Shown piece after piece: positions 44,963-54,412 of a stretch of 64,000 nucleotides of DNA (position 1 is its first letter; every line of letters begins with the position of its first letter). The notes under the pieces are model-generated. The model made no database searches, was not told the DNA's origin, and was given only the letters and a program-made list of their open reading frames with translations. The DNA lies in contig NZ_FTNK01000008.1 of the NCBI RefSeq assembly GCF_900156375.1, forward strand, positions 233,472-297,471, read 5' to 3'. Source of the DNA: Paenibacillus macquariensis (GTDB lineage Bacteria > Bacillota > Bacilli > Paenibacillales > Paenibacillaceae). Both the position numbers and the translations under genes were made by a program.

Positions 44963-47062
44963 ATGAAAGCTATTCATGTGTTTTGGAAAGATCTGAAAAT
45001 ACTCTTGAGCAAGCCGATGTTAGTGCTCACTTTACTCGGCGTGGCTGCGCTACCTATGTTGTACAGTGGTTTTCTTGTTGAAGGCTCTTGGGACCCATAC
45101 GGCAATACAGACAAGCTACCCGTTGCCGTGGTTAATCTGGATAAAGGTACAGTCTATGAGAATAAGTCCATGGATGTGGGCAAAGACTTCACGGAAGAAC
45201 TGAAGAGTAATGATGATTTCAAGTGGGATTTCGTGGATGAGACGGAAGCCAAAGATGGTATGTCCCACAATCGCTATTATATGACGATAACGATTCCTGC
45301 TAATTTCTCGAAGAATGCGGCAACGCTCACGCAGGAGAAACCGGTGCAAGCCGAGATTATATTTGAGCCGAACAGCAATTACAATTTCGTCGCTGGGCAG
45401 ATCGGAAATACGGCTATGAAGGAGCTGAAGTCAAAGCTATCCTCTCAGATTACAGAGGCGTATACACGAAGTATGTTCGAACAGGTGGATACGATATCCG
45501 AAGGACTTGGGGACGCTGGCAGTGGTGCGAACGAACTGAAGGATGGGGCAGGTAAGTTAACGAATGGTTTAACTACGCTGAAGACCAATTTGAACAAGCT
45601 TACGAGCGGTACGACTGAGCTCCAAAGCGGCTTGAAGTTGTTGTATAACGGAGCCAGTAATCTGAATGAGGGCTCAGGAACACTCGCTCAGGGTACTAAA
45701 GATCTGGCAAACGGAATAGGCCAGCTGACTACGGCGCAGAAGCAGCTTCAGGATGGCGCTACGAAGTCGCATAATGGGGTTTCTAAGCTTGCGGAAGGCT
45801 TGAAATCTTCCAAGGACGGCAGTAGCCAACTGAAGGAAGGTCTAACTTCTTCCGAAGCGGCCAGCAGTAAGCTTGCCGCGGGGGCTGATCAGGTAGCAAA
45901 AGGACTTGAGCAATTCATGGCGTCTGCTCCTGAACTGCAGGAGAATGAGCAGCTCAAGCAACTACTATCTGCAAGCCAGCAAGTAGCAGCCGGAAGTGTG
46001 CAGCTACACTCCGGCCAGCAGCAGCTGCTTGCAGGTAGCACCCAGCTGGATAACGGCCAGCAACAGCTCTATGAGGGTGCCGCGCAGCTTAAGGATGGTG
46101 GATCACAGCTTACCGCAGGTTTGACTGCCTTCGGCCAGAAGTTGAATGATGCAGCAGCGGGTGGAAACAAGCTCGCGACTGGCGCAGCGTCGTTGAATAA
46201 GGGCGCAACACAGCTAGGGCAAGGACTTACGAAGATTAACGGGGGCGTAGACGGATTAGCAGTAGGTGCAGGGAAGCTGACAGATGGGGCAGGCGAACTG
46301 AAAGATGGTTCGGATAAGCTCGTCAACGGCAGTGGTGAACTTGCGCAAGAGCTGAACGACGCCGCAGCGGAAACCTCTGAAGTGAAATCCGGAGATGATA
46401 TGGTAAATATGTTCGCCGAGCCAGTGAAGCTGGTAGAGAAGACCGATTATAAACTGGACCACTATGGTCTAGGTATCGCTCCTTATTTCTTATCGCTTGC
46501 CTTGTTCATGGGTGCACTTGTATTTACGACAGTCTTCTCACTGAGACAATCTGCAGTGCCTGGCGCATCGCCGATGGGAAGATTTTGGAGTCGTACGCTA
46601 ACTTTTGTAATGGTAAGTATTATTCAATCCATCCTTGCGGATGTTGTTTTATTATATGTGCTGAAGCTAGAGGTACACAGTGCGCCGTTCTTCTTCCTAT
46701 TTACGCTGATCACGAGCCTAACCTTCACATTGATTGTTCAGGCACTGGTGACTTGGTTGGATAATCCGGGCCGATTCCTAGCAATCGTGTTGATGATCTT
46801 CCAGCTAACCTCAAGCGCGGGAACCTTTCCATTGGAACTACTACCGGAGTGGATGCAGAAGATTAATCCTTGGCTTCCAATGACGCACAGTATCGTGGGC
46901 TTCAAAACGATTATTGGTAGCGCCGACTACACCGTAATGAGAGAACAGATCATGTATTTACTTAGCTATGCAGCGATCTTCCTTGTGCTTACGCTTCTGT
47001 ATTTCGTGTTACAGATTCCTAAAGAGAAGAAAGCTTCCGCTAAGGAAGAACTCACGGCATAA
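44963..47062 (+). CDS. yhgE: YhgE/Pip-family membrane protein
   Basis: A 699-residue ABC-2-like integral membrane protein. One N-terminal helix (about 21-37) is followed by a YhgE/Pip domain (LPVAVVNLDKGTVYENKSMDVGK), an extracellular stalk of about 300 residues built of L-x-x-G heptad-like units (LKDGAGKLTNGLTTLKT, AAGSVQLHSGQQQLLAGSTQ), and five C-terminal helices. Relatives include the lactococcal phage infection protein Pip, a surface receptor. Substrate or role here is unknown. Its usual TetR repressor gene is broken upstream, so expression may be constitutive. The stalk region is somewhat richer in G and C than neighbours. Confidence 0.9.
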   Translation: MKAIHVFWKDLKILLSKPMLVLTLLGVAALPMLYSGFLVEGSWDPYGNTDKLPVAVVNLDKGTVYENKSMDVGKDFTEELKSNDDFKWDFVDETEAKDGMSHNRYYMTITIPANFSKNAATLTQEKPVQAEIIFEPNSNYNFVAGQIGNTAMKELKSKLSSQITEAYTRSMFEQVDTISEGLGDAGSGANELKDGAGKLTNGLTTLKTNLNKLTSGTTELQSGLKLLYNGASNLNEGSGTLAQGTKDLANGIGQLTTAQKQLQDGATKSHNGVSKLAEGLKSSKDGSSQLKEGLTSSEAASSKLAAGADQVAKGLEQFMASAPELQENEQLKQLLSASQQVAAGSVQLHSGQQQLLAGSTQLDNGQQQLYEGAAQLKDGGSQLTAGLTAFGQKLNDAAAGGNKLATGAASLNKGATQLGQGLTKINGGVDGLAVGAGKLTDGAGELKDGSDKLVNGSGELAQELNDAAAETSEVKSGDDMVNMFAEPVKLVEKTDYKLDHYGLGIAPYFLSLALFMGALVFTTVFSLRQSAVPGASPMGRFWSRTLTFVMVSIIQSILADVVLLYVLKLEVHSAPFFFLFTLITSLTFTLIVQALVTWLDNPGRFLAIVLMIFQLTSSAGTFPLELLPEWMQKINPWLPMTHSIVGFKTIIGSADYTVMREQIMYLLSYAAIFLVLTLLYFVLQIPKEKKASAKEELTA

Positions 47063-47127
47063 TTGTATCTATACATGATGGATCTTATTCTTTGCAGGGG
47101 AGATGGTTTGCTGCGGCAAATGATCAA

Positions 47128-47156
47128 TTGACAATGGACGGTTCATTCTCTATACT
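47128..47156 (+). promoter_or_regulatory. tyrS promoter
   Basis: A perfect TTGACA (47128-47133), a 17-bp spacer and TATACT (47151-47156). The transcript would start near 47163, at the beginning of the T-box leader. Confidence 0.85.
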
Positions 47157-47162
47157 GATTTT

Positions 47163-47424
47163 AATCTAATAAACGGTATACGTTGAAGGAATAAGTAGCA
47201 CACTGTCACTGTTAATCAGAAAGCTAGGGGTCGATGTGACCTAGCACAAACAGTCTTGCGAATTACACTCTGGAGTATCTTAGGTAACACTAAGCGGACT
47301 AGCCAACGATATGATGGCTATGAGTGGTATGAATAGTAGTGTTGTAACGCTATTTATGCAATTTGGGTGGTAACACGGTTATTCAATCGTCCCTATGTCT
47401 ATTGTAGACATAGGGGCGTTTTTT
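47163..47424 (+). promoter_or_regulatory. Tyrosine T-box leader
   Basis: A T-box riboswitch that binds uncharged tRNA-Tyr. The antiterminator sequence GGGTGGTAACACGG lies at 47365-47378; its TGGT can pair with an ACCA acceptor end, as expected for tRNA-Tyr with discriminator A. Stem I has the AAGTAG motif near its 5' side and a TAC (Tyr) specifier candidate at 47264-47266. The leader ends in a terminator (47388-47401 with 47405-47418, then six T). Low tyrosine charging would let transcription continue into tyrS. Confidence 0.9.
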
Positions 47425-47476
47425 GCGTATGCATTGGGGATGAATCAAGACTAACACTTAAAGGGGATGGAAGATC

Positions 47477-48748
47477 ATGAGTAACATGAATATTATTGAT
47501 GAGTTAGAATGGCGCGATGCGATTAACCAACAGACAGATGCCGAAGGATTACGTGAATTAGTTAGTAAGAAGAAGATTGCGTTGTACTGTGGTGTCGATC
47601 CAACCGGGGATAGTATGCATATTGGACATTTAATTCCATTCATGATGATGAAAAGGTTCCAAGCTTTCGGACATTTACCAGTTATCTTAATTGGTGGAGC
47701 GACAGGAACAATTGGGGACCCAAGTGGACGTTCATCCGAACGTCAATTACAGACATTAGAACAAGTACAAGACAATGTGAACGCATTAACAACGCAGATG
47801 AAGAAGTTATTCGTTACAGATAACGATGCTCAACTGAAAATGGTTAACAACTATGATTGGACGCATTCTTTGAACGTTATCGATTTCTTACGTGACTACG
47901 GGAAGAACTTCAGTATCAATTCGATGCTTGCCAAAGATGTTGTATCGAGTCGTCTAGATAGTGGGATTTCATTCACTGAATTCACATACCAGATTCTTCA
48001 ATCCATGGACTTCCATCATCTATATGCTGAAGAAGGTGTTCAATTACAGATTGGCGGATCGGATCAATGGGGTAACATCACAAGTGGCCTAGACTTGATT
48101 CGTAAAAAAGAAGGACCAGAAGCGACAGCATTCGGATTAACCATTCCACTAATGTTGAAATCCGATGGTACGAAGTTTGGTAAATCTGCAGGCGGTGCGA
48201 TCTGGCTAGATCCTGAGAAGACATCACCTTATGAATTCTACCAATTCTGGTTGAACCAAGATGATCGTGATGTAGTTAAATACTTGAAATACTTCACATT
48301 CTTGAACCAAGAAGAAATTGCAGAATTAGAGAATAAGGTTACATCAGACCCAGGTAAACGTGAGGCACAGCGTGTACTTGCAGAAGAGATGACGAAATTC
48401 GTTCATAGTGAAGATGCCTTAGCACAAGCCATTAAAATCTCAGCGGCCTTATTCAGCGGAGACATTAAATCCTTAACAGCTGATGAAATCGAACAAGGGT
48501 TTAAAGAAATGCCTACGTTCGAAGCTACCAAAGAAACCAAGAATTTGGTGGACTGGTTGGTTGATCTAGGTATCGAACCATCTAAGCGTCAGGCGAGAGA
48601 AGACATTACGAATGGTGCTATTTCCATGAATGGTGAGAAAGTAGTGGATGTGAACACAGAAGTGTCTGCAGACCAATCATTTGATGGTCGGTTCATCATT
48701 ATTCGTAAGGGTAAGAAGAAATATAGCTTGATTAGATTGGTGGATTAA
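47477..48748 (+). CDS. tyrS: Tyrosyl-tRNA synthetase
   Basis: A 423-residue class I synthetase that charges tRNA-Tyr. Motifs: HIGH (HIGH at 48-51), YCGVDPTGDSMHIGHL, GGSDQWGNI for tyrosine recognition, KFGKS as the KMSKS loop, and a C-terminal S4-like RNA-binding domain (KRQAREDITNGAISMNGEKV). KFGKS marks the TyrS rather than TyrZ type. Ribosome site AAGGGGATGGAAG. Controlled by the T-box leader upstream. Confidence 0.98.
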   Translation: MSNMNIIDELEWRDAINQQTDAEGLRELVSKKKIALYCGVDPTGDSMHIGHLIPFMMMKRFQAFGHLPVILIGGATGTIGDPSGRSSERQLQTLEQVQDNVNALTTQMKKLFVTDNDAQLKMVNNYDWTHSLNVIDFLRDYGKNFSINSMLAKDVVSSRLDSGISFTEFTYQILQSMDFHHLYAEEGVQLQIGGSDQWGNITSGLDLIRKKEGPEATAFGLTIPLMLKSDGTKFGKSAGGAIWLDPEKTSPYEFYQFWLNQDDRDVVKYLKYFTFLNQEEIAELENKVTSDPGKREAQRVLAEEMTKFVHSEDALAQAIKISAALFSGDIKSLTADEIEQGFKEMPTFEATKETKNLVDWLVDLGIEPSKRQAREDITNGAISMNGEKVVDVNTEVSADQSFDGRFIIIRKGKKKYSLIRLVD

Positions 48749-48821
48749 GCAACCTACGTTGTAACTTGCAACAGATTGAGATGTATCTTGTTAGTGAGGG
48801 TTAACCATATTTTCACTACTC

Positions 48822-48862
48822 AAAAAACCGAGGCATCCATGACATGGGCTCCTCGGTTTTTC
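48822..48862 (+). terminator. Terminator of tyrS
   Basis: AAAAACCGAGG/CCTCGGTTTTT stem with a 17-nt loop that contains a further small CCATG pairing, then T residues. Confidence 0.75.
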
Positions 48863-48925
48863 GTGCGTCTAGCATGGATACGATCGGATTCATAAGGATA
48901 ATTTTACTGCATAATAATTACTTTA

Positions 48926-50734
48926 CTAACGAATTTCATGGTGAGCTTTATCATCTGTCATACTAAAAAGTAATGAAATTGTCGTGCCAATTCCCAGTTG
49001 ACTCTCTATTTCGATCTGTCCTCGATGTTGGATCACAAGCTGCTTGGAAATGGCCATACCAAGTCCAGTACCTTGCATGAATTCATCCGTATTGGTACCG
49101 CGATAGTAGCGCTCGAATAGTAGCTCCTTCGTTTCTTCATCGATGCCTACCCCGTTATCTTGTATCTGGAGTACAAATTGTGAACCGTTGTTCTTAACTA
49201 CGGATACGTTGATCAACGTACCTTCAGGATTGTGGAGGGCAGCATTTGCAAGCAGATTATCCAGTATTCGTCTGAAGTATTTGGCATCTATCGGATAGAT
49301 AATCGGTGCTTCCGAAGCCCCATAATGAATCGAAACGTTAGCGAATGGAGGATGCTGTTTCCACTTTTCAATTGTTTGATATATGAATTCATTCATGTCT
49401 GTCGGGATGAATTCAAATACAAAAGCATCATTTTTCAATCGATACGTTAAGGTTAAATCGTTAATCATTTCATCCATATAAGATGATTTCTCACGGATGA
49501 TGGCTGCAAATTCACGAATTTCTGCTTGCGACCATTCGTACGTTCTTGATTCCATTAAATGTGCGTACCCCAATATGGAAGATAGCGGTGTCTTCATATC
49601 ATGCGATACGCCTGCAATCCACTCTTCTCTTGTTGTCTCCAGTTGCTTACGAATATGCTCGTTCTCTTTCAGTGTTCCTGTTAAATGTGCCAAGGATTCC
49701 ATCATTTCGGCATGTACACGGAATCTTTCTTTTAAACGTCCAGATCTTTTACGGCTTAGAGGGATTCCCTTCGAGTTACGCCCGGTCGGTTCACTTAAAT
49801 CACCCTTGGCCAAATGATGCAGCCAATCAATCATATGTAGAATAGGTGAACCAAACCGATGACCGTTCCAAAGAGCAAGAAGTATGAAGAGAATCAGAAT
49901 CATCACAAGTAAACCAATAGCGTTCCAGATAAATACACTAATCATTTCTTTATACGGATCGCTATACAGTGAAGAAGTCACGGATGAGGGCAGCGGAGCA
50001 TGAATAATCCAGGTGTTTCGAGACGCGCTATCATAAACCGTAAATAATTGCATGCCATAGCGTTCTGGGTAGTGGTTACGTAGCATCAAATCTTGAACGG
50101 TATAATGATCTGGCTCTTCTTTCACTTCGCTTTGTTGTCCGTAACCCCCGAGTACTCTCCCATTAATGTCGAGTAATTCGATCCATCCATGAATATCATT
50201 GAGTTCCTGTTTGAAGGTCCCATTTACTTCAATCTTTCCCGCTCTCCATGTCACTTGCTGCAACAAATTTGATTTGAGCTTGGGAATATCACTCTTCACG
50301 CCATATAAGAGTGTGTAAGTTTGTCCATTTAGCTCTTGAATCCATGCATTTAACCCGTAAGGGAAATCCTTCTCCGCTTTCCAATAACTCATCAATTCAC
50401 CAGGATTATAACGTACAGGTACATCAGCCGGAGTATTGTAGGCGGTAATAGCCATTCCATCTTTATCGATGACCTGCAGCCAGCCACCTTGTTCGCGTAC
50501 TTGGGCAAGAAGCTTTGTATCGAATTGTATCGTACCATCAAGTTCAGTAATGGAGTCTGTGAGCACAGGCAAACCGGGATTAATGGAGTCCAGTTCTAGA
50601 TCAAGTCGCTCTAGCTTCACCACGTTCAAAGTAAATGTACCCAACATCAGAACCAATAGAAGGAAGCTGACAAACAGCAATTGCCTAATATATTGAAAGA
50701 TAAACCTTTTCTTGATTTTCATCGGATTAATCAT
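48926..50734 (-). CDS. Sensor histidine kinase (EnvZ/PhoR type)
   Basis: A 602-residue membrane kinase: TM1 about 12-37, a large extracytoplasmic domain of about 225 residues, TM2 about 265-289, a HAMP-like linker, the HisKA domain with phospho-acceptor His378 in GVSHDMKTPLSSI, and the HATPase domain (N box LDNLLANAALHNPEG, DNGVGID, GTGLGMAIS). It overlaps the response regulator by 8 bp (ATGATTAA). The signal is unknown; the divergent cell-wall peptidase suggests envelope sensing. Confidence 0.93.
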   Translation of the reverse strand: MINPMKIKKRFIFQYIRQLLFVSFLLLVLMLGTFTLNVVKLERLDLELDSINPGLPVLTDSITELDGTIQFDTKLLAQVREQGGWLQVIDKDGMAITAYNTPADVPVRYNPGELMSYWKAEKDFPYGLNAWIQELNGQTYTLLYGVKSDIPKLKSNLLQQVTWRAGKIEVNGTFKQELNDIHGWIELLDINGRVLGGYGQQSEVKEEPDHYTVQDLMLRNHYPERYGMQLFTVYDSASRNTWIIHAPLPSSVTSSLYSDPYKEMISVFIWNAIGLLVMILILFILLALWNGHRFGSPILHMIDWLHHLAKGDLSEPTGRNSKGIPLSRKRSGRLKERFRVHAEMMESLAHLTGTLKENEHIRKQLETTREEWIAGVSHDMKTPLSSILGYAHLMESRTYEWSQAEIREFAAIIREKSSYMDEMINDLTLTYRLKNDAFVFEFIPTDMNEFIYQTIEKWKQHPPFANVSIHYGASEAPIIYPIDAKYFRRILDNLLANAALHNPEGTLINVSVVKNNGSQFVLQIQDNGVGIDEETKELLFERYYRGTNTDEFMQGTGLGMAISKQLVIQHRGQIEIESQLGIGTTISLLFSMTDDKAHHEIR

Positions 50735-51443
50735 TGGATTCTCGTATAAGCTTGTAACCTAAGCCACGCGCTGTAATCAAATATACCGGCTCACTGGGAT
50801 TGGGTTCAATACGCTCACGAATACGATGGATATGAACCATGATGGTATTGTCGTCACTGAAACTTTGTTCACCCCATACATGCTCATACAGCTGTTTTTT
50901 ACTGAATACTCGGTTGGGATTCTGACACAAAAATAAGAGGAGTTGAAACACCTGAGCCGGACAATCGACCGACAGATCATGCACTCGAAGCTCTCCGGCA
51001 TATTCATCCACTTGAAACGTCCTGAAAGTGTGGATCCGGTTCATATTAGGTATTGTAGAAGTATTGTGATACCGACGTAGATGCGCTCGAACCCGGGCAA
51101 TCACTTCTAGAGGATTGAATGGCTTCGTAATATAATCATCGCCACCGACGGCGAATCCAGTCAATTTATCGAAATCACCCATTCGAGCGGTTAAGAATAG
51201 GATAGGGGCATCCGTCGTTTTTCGAAGCCACGGACAGATTTCGAAGCCGCTTTGCTTCGGCAACATAACGTCCAACAGGATGAGGTCATACTTCGTCGAT
51301 TGACAGGCTAGTATCGCCTGTTCTCCGGTTTTTGCTGTATCGATGAATAAGAATCCTTCTTTATGTAACACTGTTCTCAGTAGTTTCAGAATGGACGATT
51401 CATCATCCACAATTAGAATCTTCGATTGAATCATCGTTTCCAT
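50727..51443 (-). CDS. OmpR/PhoB-family response regulator
   Basis: A 238-residue regulator: receiver with Asp13/Asp14, phospho-acceptor Asp58 (LILLDVMLP) and Lys in YITKPFNP, then a winged helix (about 130-235, NRVFSKKQLYEHVWGEQSFSD). It lies divergent to an M23 peptidase whose promoter has tandem 11-bp hexamers of the type bound by this family. ATG 51443 lies very close to GGAGAG; the in-frame ATG at 51434 has a better-spaced site, so the exact start is open. Confidence 0.93.
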   Translation of the reverse strand: METMIQSKILIVDDESSILKLLRTVLHKEGFLFIDTAKTGEQAILACQSTKYDLILLDVMLPKQSGFEICPWLRKTTDAPILFLTARMGDFDKLTGFAVGGDDYITKPFNPLEVIARVRAHLRRYHNTSTIPNMNRIHTFRTFQVDEYAGELRVHDLSVDCPAQVFQLLLFLCQNPNRVFSKKQLYEHVWGEQSFSDDNTIMVHIHRIRERIEPNPSEPVYLITARGLGYKLIRESND

Positions 51444-51498
51444 ATCTCTCCATTCAATAGTATGAATTCAATATACCATGTGTTTTGTTCCAGTGGCC

Positions 51499-51549
51499 GT
51501 AACATTACCTTAACAGAGCCTTAATTTACAATCTTCGGATTAATACAAT
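51499..51549 (+). promoter_or_regulatory. Phased hexamers and promoter before the M23 peptidase gene
   Basis: GTAACA (51499), TTAACA (51510) and TTAATT (51521) recur every 11 bp with 5-bp spacers. TTAATT is also the -35 box, 17 bp before the -10 TACAAT (51544-51549). This layout is typical for activation by a PhoP/OmpR-family regulator. Confidence 0.65.
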
Positions 51550-51627
51550 GGTAAGATCTCGTTTCGTAAGGGTTAAACTTCATCGCTTACACTCATTTAT
51601 GAACCCAATATAAAGGAGAGAGAATCG

Positions 51628-52656
51628 ATGAACAAAATCATTAACAAAAGAAATCTAGTAATGTTTAGCCTTGTTGGAGCACTAACTGTGGGCTCACTTG
51701 TAGCCTCGGCTTCGGATGCGCCCGCAAAGACCGAGGTAGTGTCATCAAGCTCTGTCTCGAAAGTAGAAGCAGTAAATTATTCGCAATCCTCAACTTCTTC
51801 CTTCAAGCCGGATCAACTGTTAAGACTGCTACAGCAAGAGAAATATGAACGTATTTATGGACAAATCGGAGCCGAATACAAGAAGGTTTATTCGTTTAAG
51901 GATTTCAAGAAAGAAGCCATCCTTTACAACAAGAACGCCACATCCTATACACGAGTGAGTCATGTGCCCTTAAATAATACCAACTACTATGCTTGGACGG
52001 ACCCCAAAGGAGAAAAAACGATTCAAGCTCAGTTTGACAGTAAGAACAAGATAGAGGTCATCGTATTTAATAAGATGAAAAAGTATCCTCAGACGGATGC
52101 GTTGCGTACTCAAACAACATTTCAGCTTCCATTTCAAGGGGAATGGTTTGTCACTTGGGGGGGATCGAATGAGCTAATCAATTATCATTACGGTGCTGAG
52201 CAGCAGAGGTATGCGTATGACCTCATAATGGTGAAGAATGGATTTAGCTATAAAGGCGACCCTGCTAAGAATGAAAGCTATTTTGCCTTCGGACAACCGA
52301 TTCTAGCTTCAGCAGCAGGAAAAGTCGTGAGAATCGTCAATGACATCCATGACAATAAGCCTGTCGGTACCGAGAATAAGGAGCAGATTGCTGGGAACCA
52401 TGTCATTATCGATCATGGTAATGGAGAGTTCAGCTATTACGCCCATTTGCAAAAAGGATCGATCAGCGTCAAAGTCGGCGACGAAGTGAATGTGGGAGAT
52501 CGCTTAGGCAAATGCGGAAACTCGGGTAATTCCAGCGAGGCGCATCTTCATTTCGAGGTTGCCAATAGTGCGGAACTATTCACTACGAAATCGCTGCGCG
52601 TTCATTGGAAGGACGTCGATGATTATGAACAAGGGACGGTTATAAAAGCACCATAG
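51628..52656 (+). CDS. M23-family zinc metallopeptidase, exported
   Basis: A 342-residue secreted protein with a signal peptide (cleavage near ASA|SD, residues 28-30), an N-terminal alpha/beta region of about 110 residues and a C-terminal LytM/M23 domain. Zinc ligands are His187 and Asp198 (YHYGAEQQRYAYDLI) and His308; catalytic His are His273 (YAHL) and His306 (HLHFE). Such enzymes cut peptidoglycan cross-links. Start ATG after AAGGAGAGAG. The divergent two-component system probably controls it. Confidence 0.93.
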   Translation: MNKIINKRNLVMFSLVGALTVGSLVASASDAPAKTEVVSSSSVSKVEAVNYSQSSTSSFKPDQLLRLLQQEKYERIYGQIGAEYKKVYSFKDFKKEAILYNKNATSYTRVSHVPLNNTNYYAWTDPKGEKTIQAQFDSKNKIEVIVFNKMKKYPQTDALRTQTTFQLPFQGEWFVTWGGSNELINYHYGAEQQRYAYDLIMVKNGFSYKGDPAKNESYFAFGQPILASAAGKVVRIVNDIHDNKPVGTENKEQIAGNHVIIDHGNGEFSYYAHLQKGSISVKVGDEVNVGDRLGKCGNSGNSSEAHLHFEVANSAELFTTKSLRVHWKDVDDYEQGTVIKAP

Positions 52657-52741
52657 TAGACTATAAGAGTAGAGGATATAACGGTTCTGATGAACAGTTG
52701 GGTACAAATAGGTAAGCAAACAAACATAATTGTGTCATGTT

Positions 52742-52775
52742 AGAAGAAGGGGATAATGTACCTCTTCTTTTTTTG
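52742..52775 (+). terminator. Terminator of the M23 peptidase gene
   Basis: AGAAGAAGG pairs with CCTCTTCT (one bulged A) around an 8-nt loop, followed by eight or more T. Confidence 0.7.
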
Positions 52776-52827
52776 TTATTAAAGGGTATCCAACCCCGTT
52801 GTCGAATCCTGATTAATAGGGAAAGCT

Positions 52828-54411
52828 TCAGCCTTGCTTGCGTTTTTCCCGATATTCTGAAGGGGTTTCTCCTGTATATTTCTGAAATACTTTCGTGAAA
52901 TAACGTCTATCCGCATAGCCAACAGCTATTCCGATCTGTGTGATGTTTTTGTCGCTTAATAGCAGCATTGATTGAGCCATTTCAATGCGCTGCTTCGATA
53001 AGTATTCGACGAATGTCTTCCCATAATGCTGCTTAAATAAAAGACTGAAATAGCCACAGCTAATATCTAGATATTCGGAAATCTCCTCTACACCGAAATG
53101 AGATCCCAAATTACGACAGATGTAGTCATTGGCGGAATGCATAAGCAGATCGCTTTTTTTGTTTTTAAACGCAGAATGCATACTGTTCTCAATAATTCCC
53201 TGAATAAGTGAAATGAAGCCCTGAACACCCAGGTTTTGATCTAGCTTTTTCCAGACGATTTCCTCTTCTTGAATCGTGATGGTATAGATTTCGCGCATCT
53301 CTCGTAGTAAGTGGAGCACCAAAAAATGTAGAATTTGTTCGGCACGAATAAAAGATTGCTCGGAGATTGTGGCTAACTGGGCGATTAATTTTTCGAAGGC
53401 GGTTTCTGTCATTGGTCCATCGAACTGTTTAAGGCTAGAGACCATTTCTTCAATCAAATTCCATATGGAGTCATTCTGAGCAGTAATCGGATTATAAATG
53501 AGCAACGTGTCTTCTCTATTTGGACTTAACTGCAGCATATGTTGCATTTTCTTATAAACTTGCGATAAATCGGTTACTGCAACCGGATCCGGATAAATAA
53601 CAATGCTGACTTGTAAATGGAGGTTTTTACTCACTTCGATTTGCATATATTCTGTCCATTGTTGTGTTTCGATGAAGTCGACTTGAGATTGTTCTTTGTC
53701 TTGCTCAATTACAGCACACCATTCGCCTTCACGCATTTGCAGAACGACGCATTTCAGGTTGTTTGTGGCCAGCGCATCCTGAAGTACATTACGGATGGCG
53801 AAATTCCAGAGCTTGCGCTCCTTCTCATCCCAGCCTAACGACTTTTGTGAATAATGATCCCAATCGATAAGTAGACAAACATAAGAGTAGTCTTCTAAAT
53901 TTAATTCTTCGGATATTTGAACCTTGGTGTCTACCGTGGTGTAGTCCATGATGATATCATATAGAATTTTCTCATAGGCGAGTGTGATTACCTTATTCCA
54001 TGTTTTCTTGTGCAGCATTTGCTCGAGTTTTTTGGCTCGAACTTTTATAGCCATTTTCTCGGTGAGGTCGATCAACTCTTCATAGTCGATGGGTTTGAGG
54101 ATGTAATCGTAAACACCCAATTGAAGTAGGGAACGCGCATATTCGAAATTTTGATAGCCCGTAATAATCATAACTTCAGCATTTCCGTTAAATTCACGAA
54201 GGAACTTGAGGAAAGTAATCCCATCCATCGAAGGCATGCGAATGTCGCTAAAGATAATATCCGGCCTTAACTGCTTGGCGATATCCAAAGCTTTTTGACC
54301 ATTCTTAGCTAGGCCAATAACTTCAATCCCCATGGCTTCCCAGGGGATGATACTTTGTAAATTCCGCAAAATATTCGGCTCATCATCCACAAGTAAAGCT
54401 GTTAATTGCAT
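52828..54411 (-). CDS. YesN-type response regulator (receiver plus AraC domain)
   Basis: A 527-residue regulator: receiver with phospho-acceptor Asp56 (IIFSDIRMP) and Lys in YILKPIDYEE, a long middle domain, and a C-terminal AraC region (GVEEISEYLDISCGYFSLLF, GYADRRYFTKVFQKYTG). ATG 54411 is chosen: it is one base after the kinase stop and has AGGGGTGA upstream. It should be phosphorylated by the kinase and act on the carbohydrate ABC importer promoter of the same gene group. Confidence 0.93.
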   Translation of the reverse strand: MQLTALLVDDEPNILRNLQSIIPWEAMGIEVIGLAKNGQKALDIAKQLRPDIIFSDIRMPSMDGITFLKFLREFNGNAEVMIITGYQNFEYARSLLQLGVYDYILKPIDYEELIDLTEKMAIKVRAKKLEQMLHKKTWNKVITLAYEKILYDIIMDYTTVDTKVQISEELNLEDYSYVCLLIDWDHYSQKSLGWDEKERKLWNFAIRNVLQDALATNNLKCVVLQMREGEWCAVIEQDKEQSQVDFIETQQWTEYMQIEVSKNLHLQVSIVIYPDPVAVTDLSQVYKKMQHMLQLSPNREDTLLIYNPITAQNDSIWNLIEEMVSSLKQFDGPMTETAFEKLIAQLATISEQSFIRAEQILHFLVLHLLREMREIYTITIQEEEIVWKKLDQNLGVQGFISLIQGIIENSMHSAFKNKKSDLLMHSANDYICRNLGSHFGVEEISEYLDISCGYFSLLFKQHYGKTFVEYLSKQRIEMAQSMLLLSDKNITQIGIAVGYADRRYFTKVFQKYTGETPSEYREKRKQG

Positions 54412-54412
54412 A

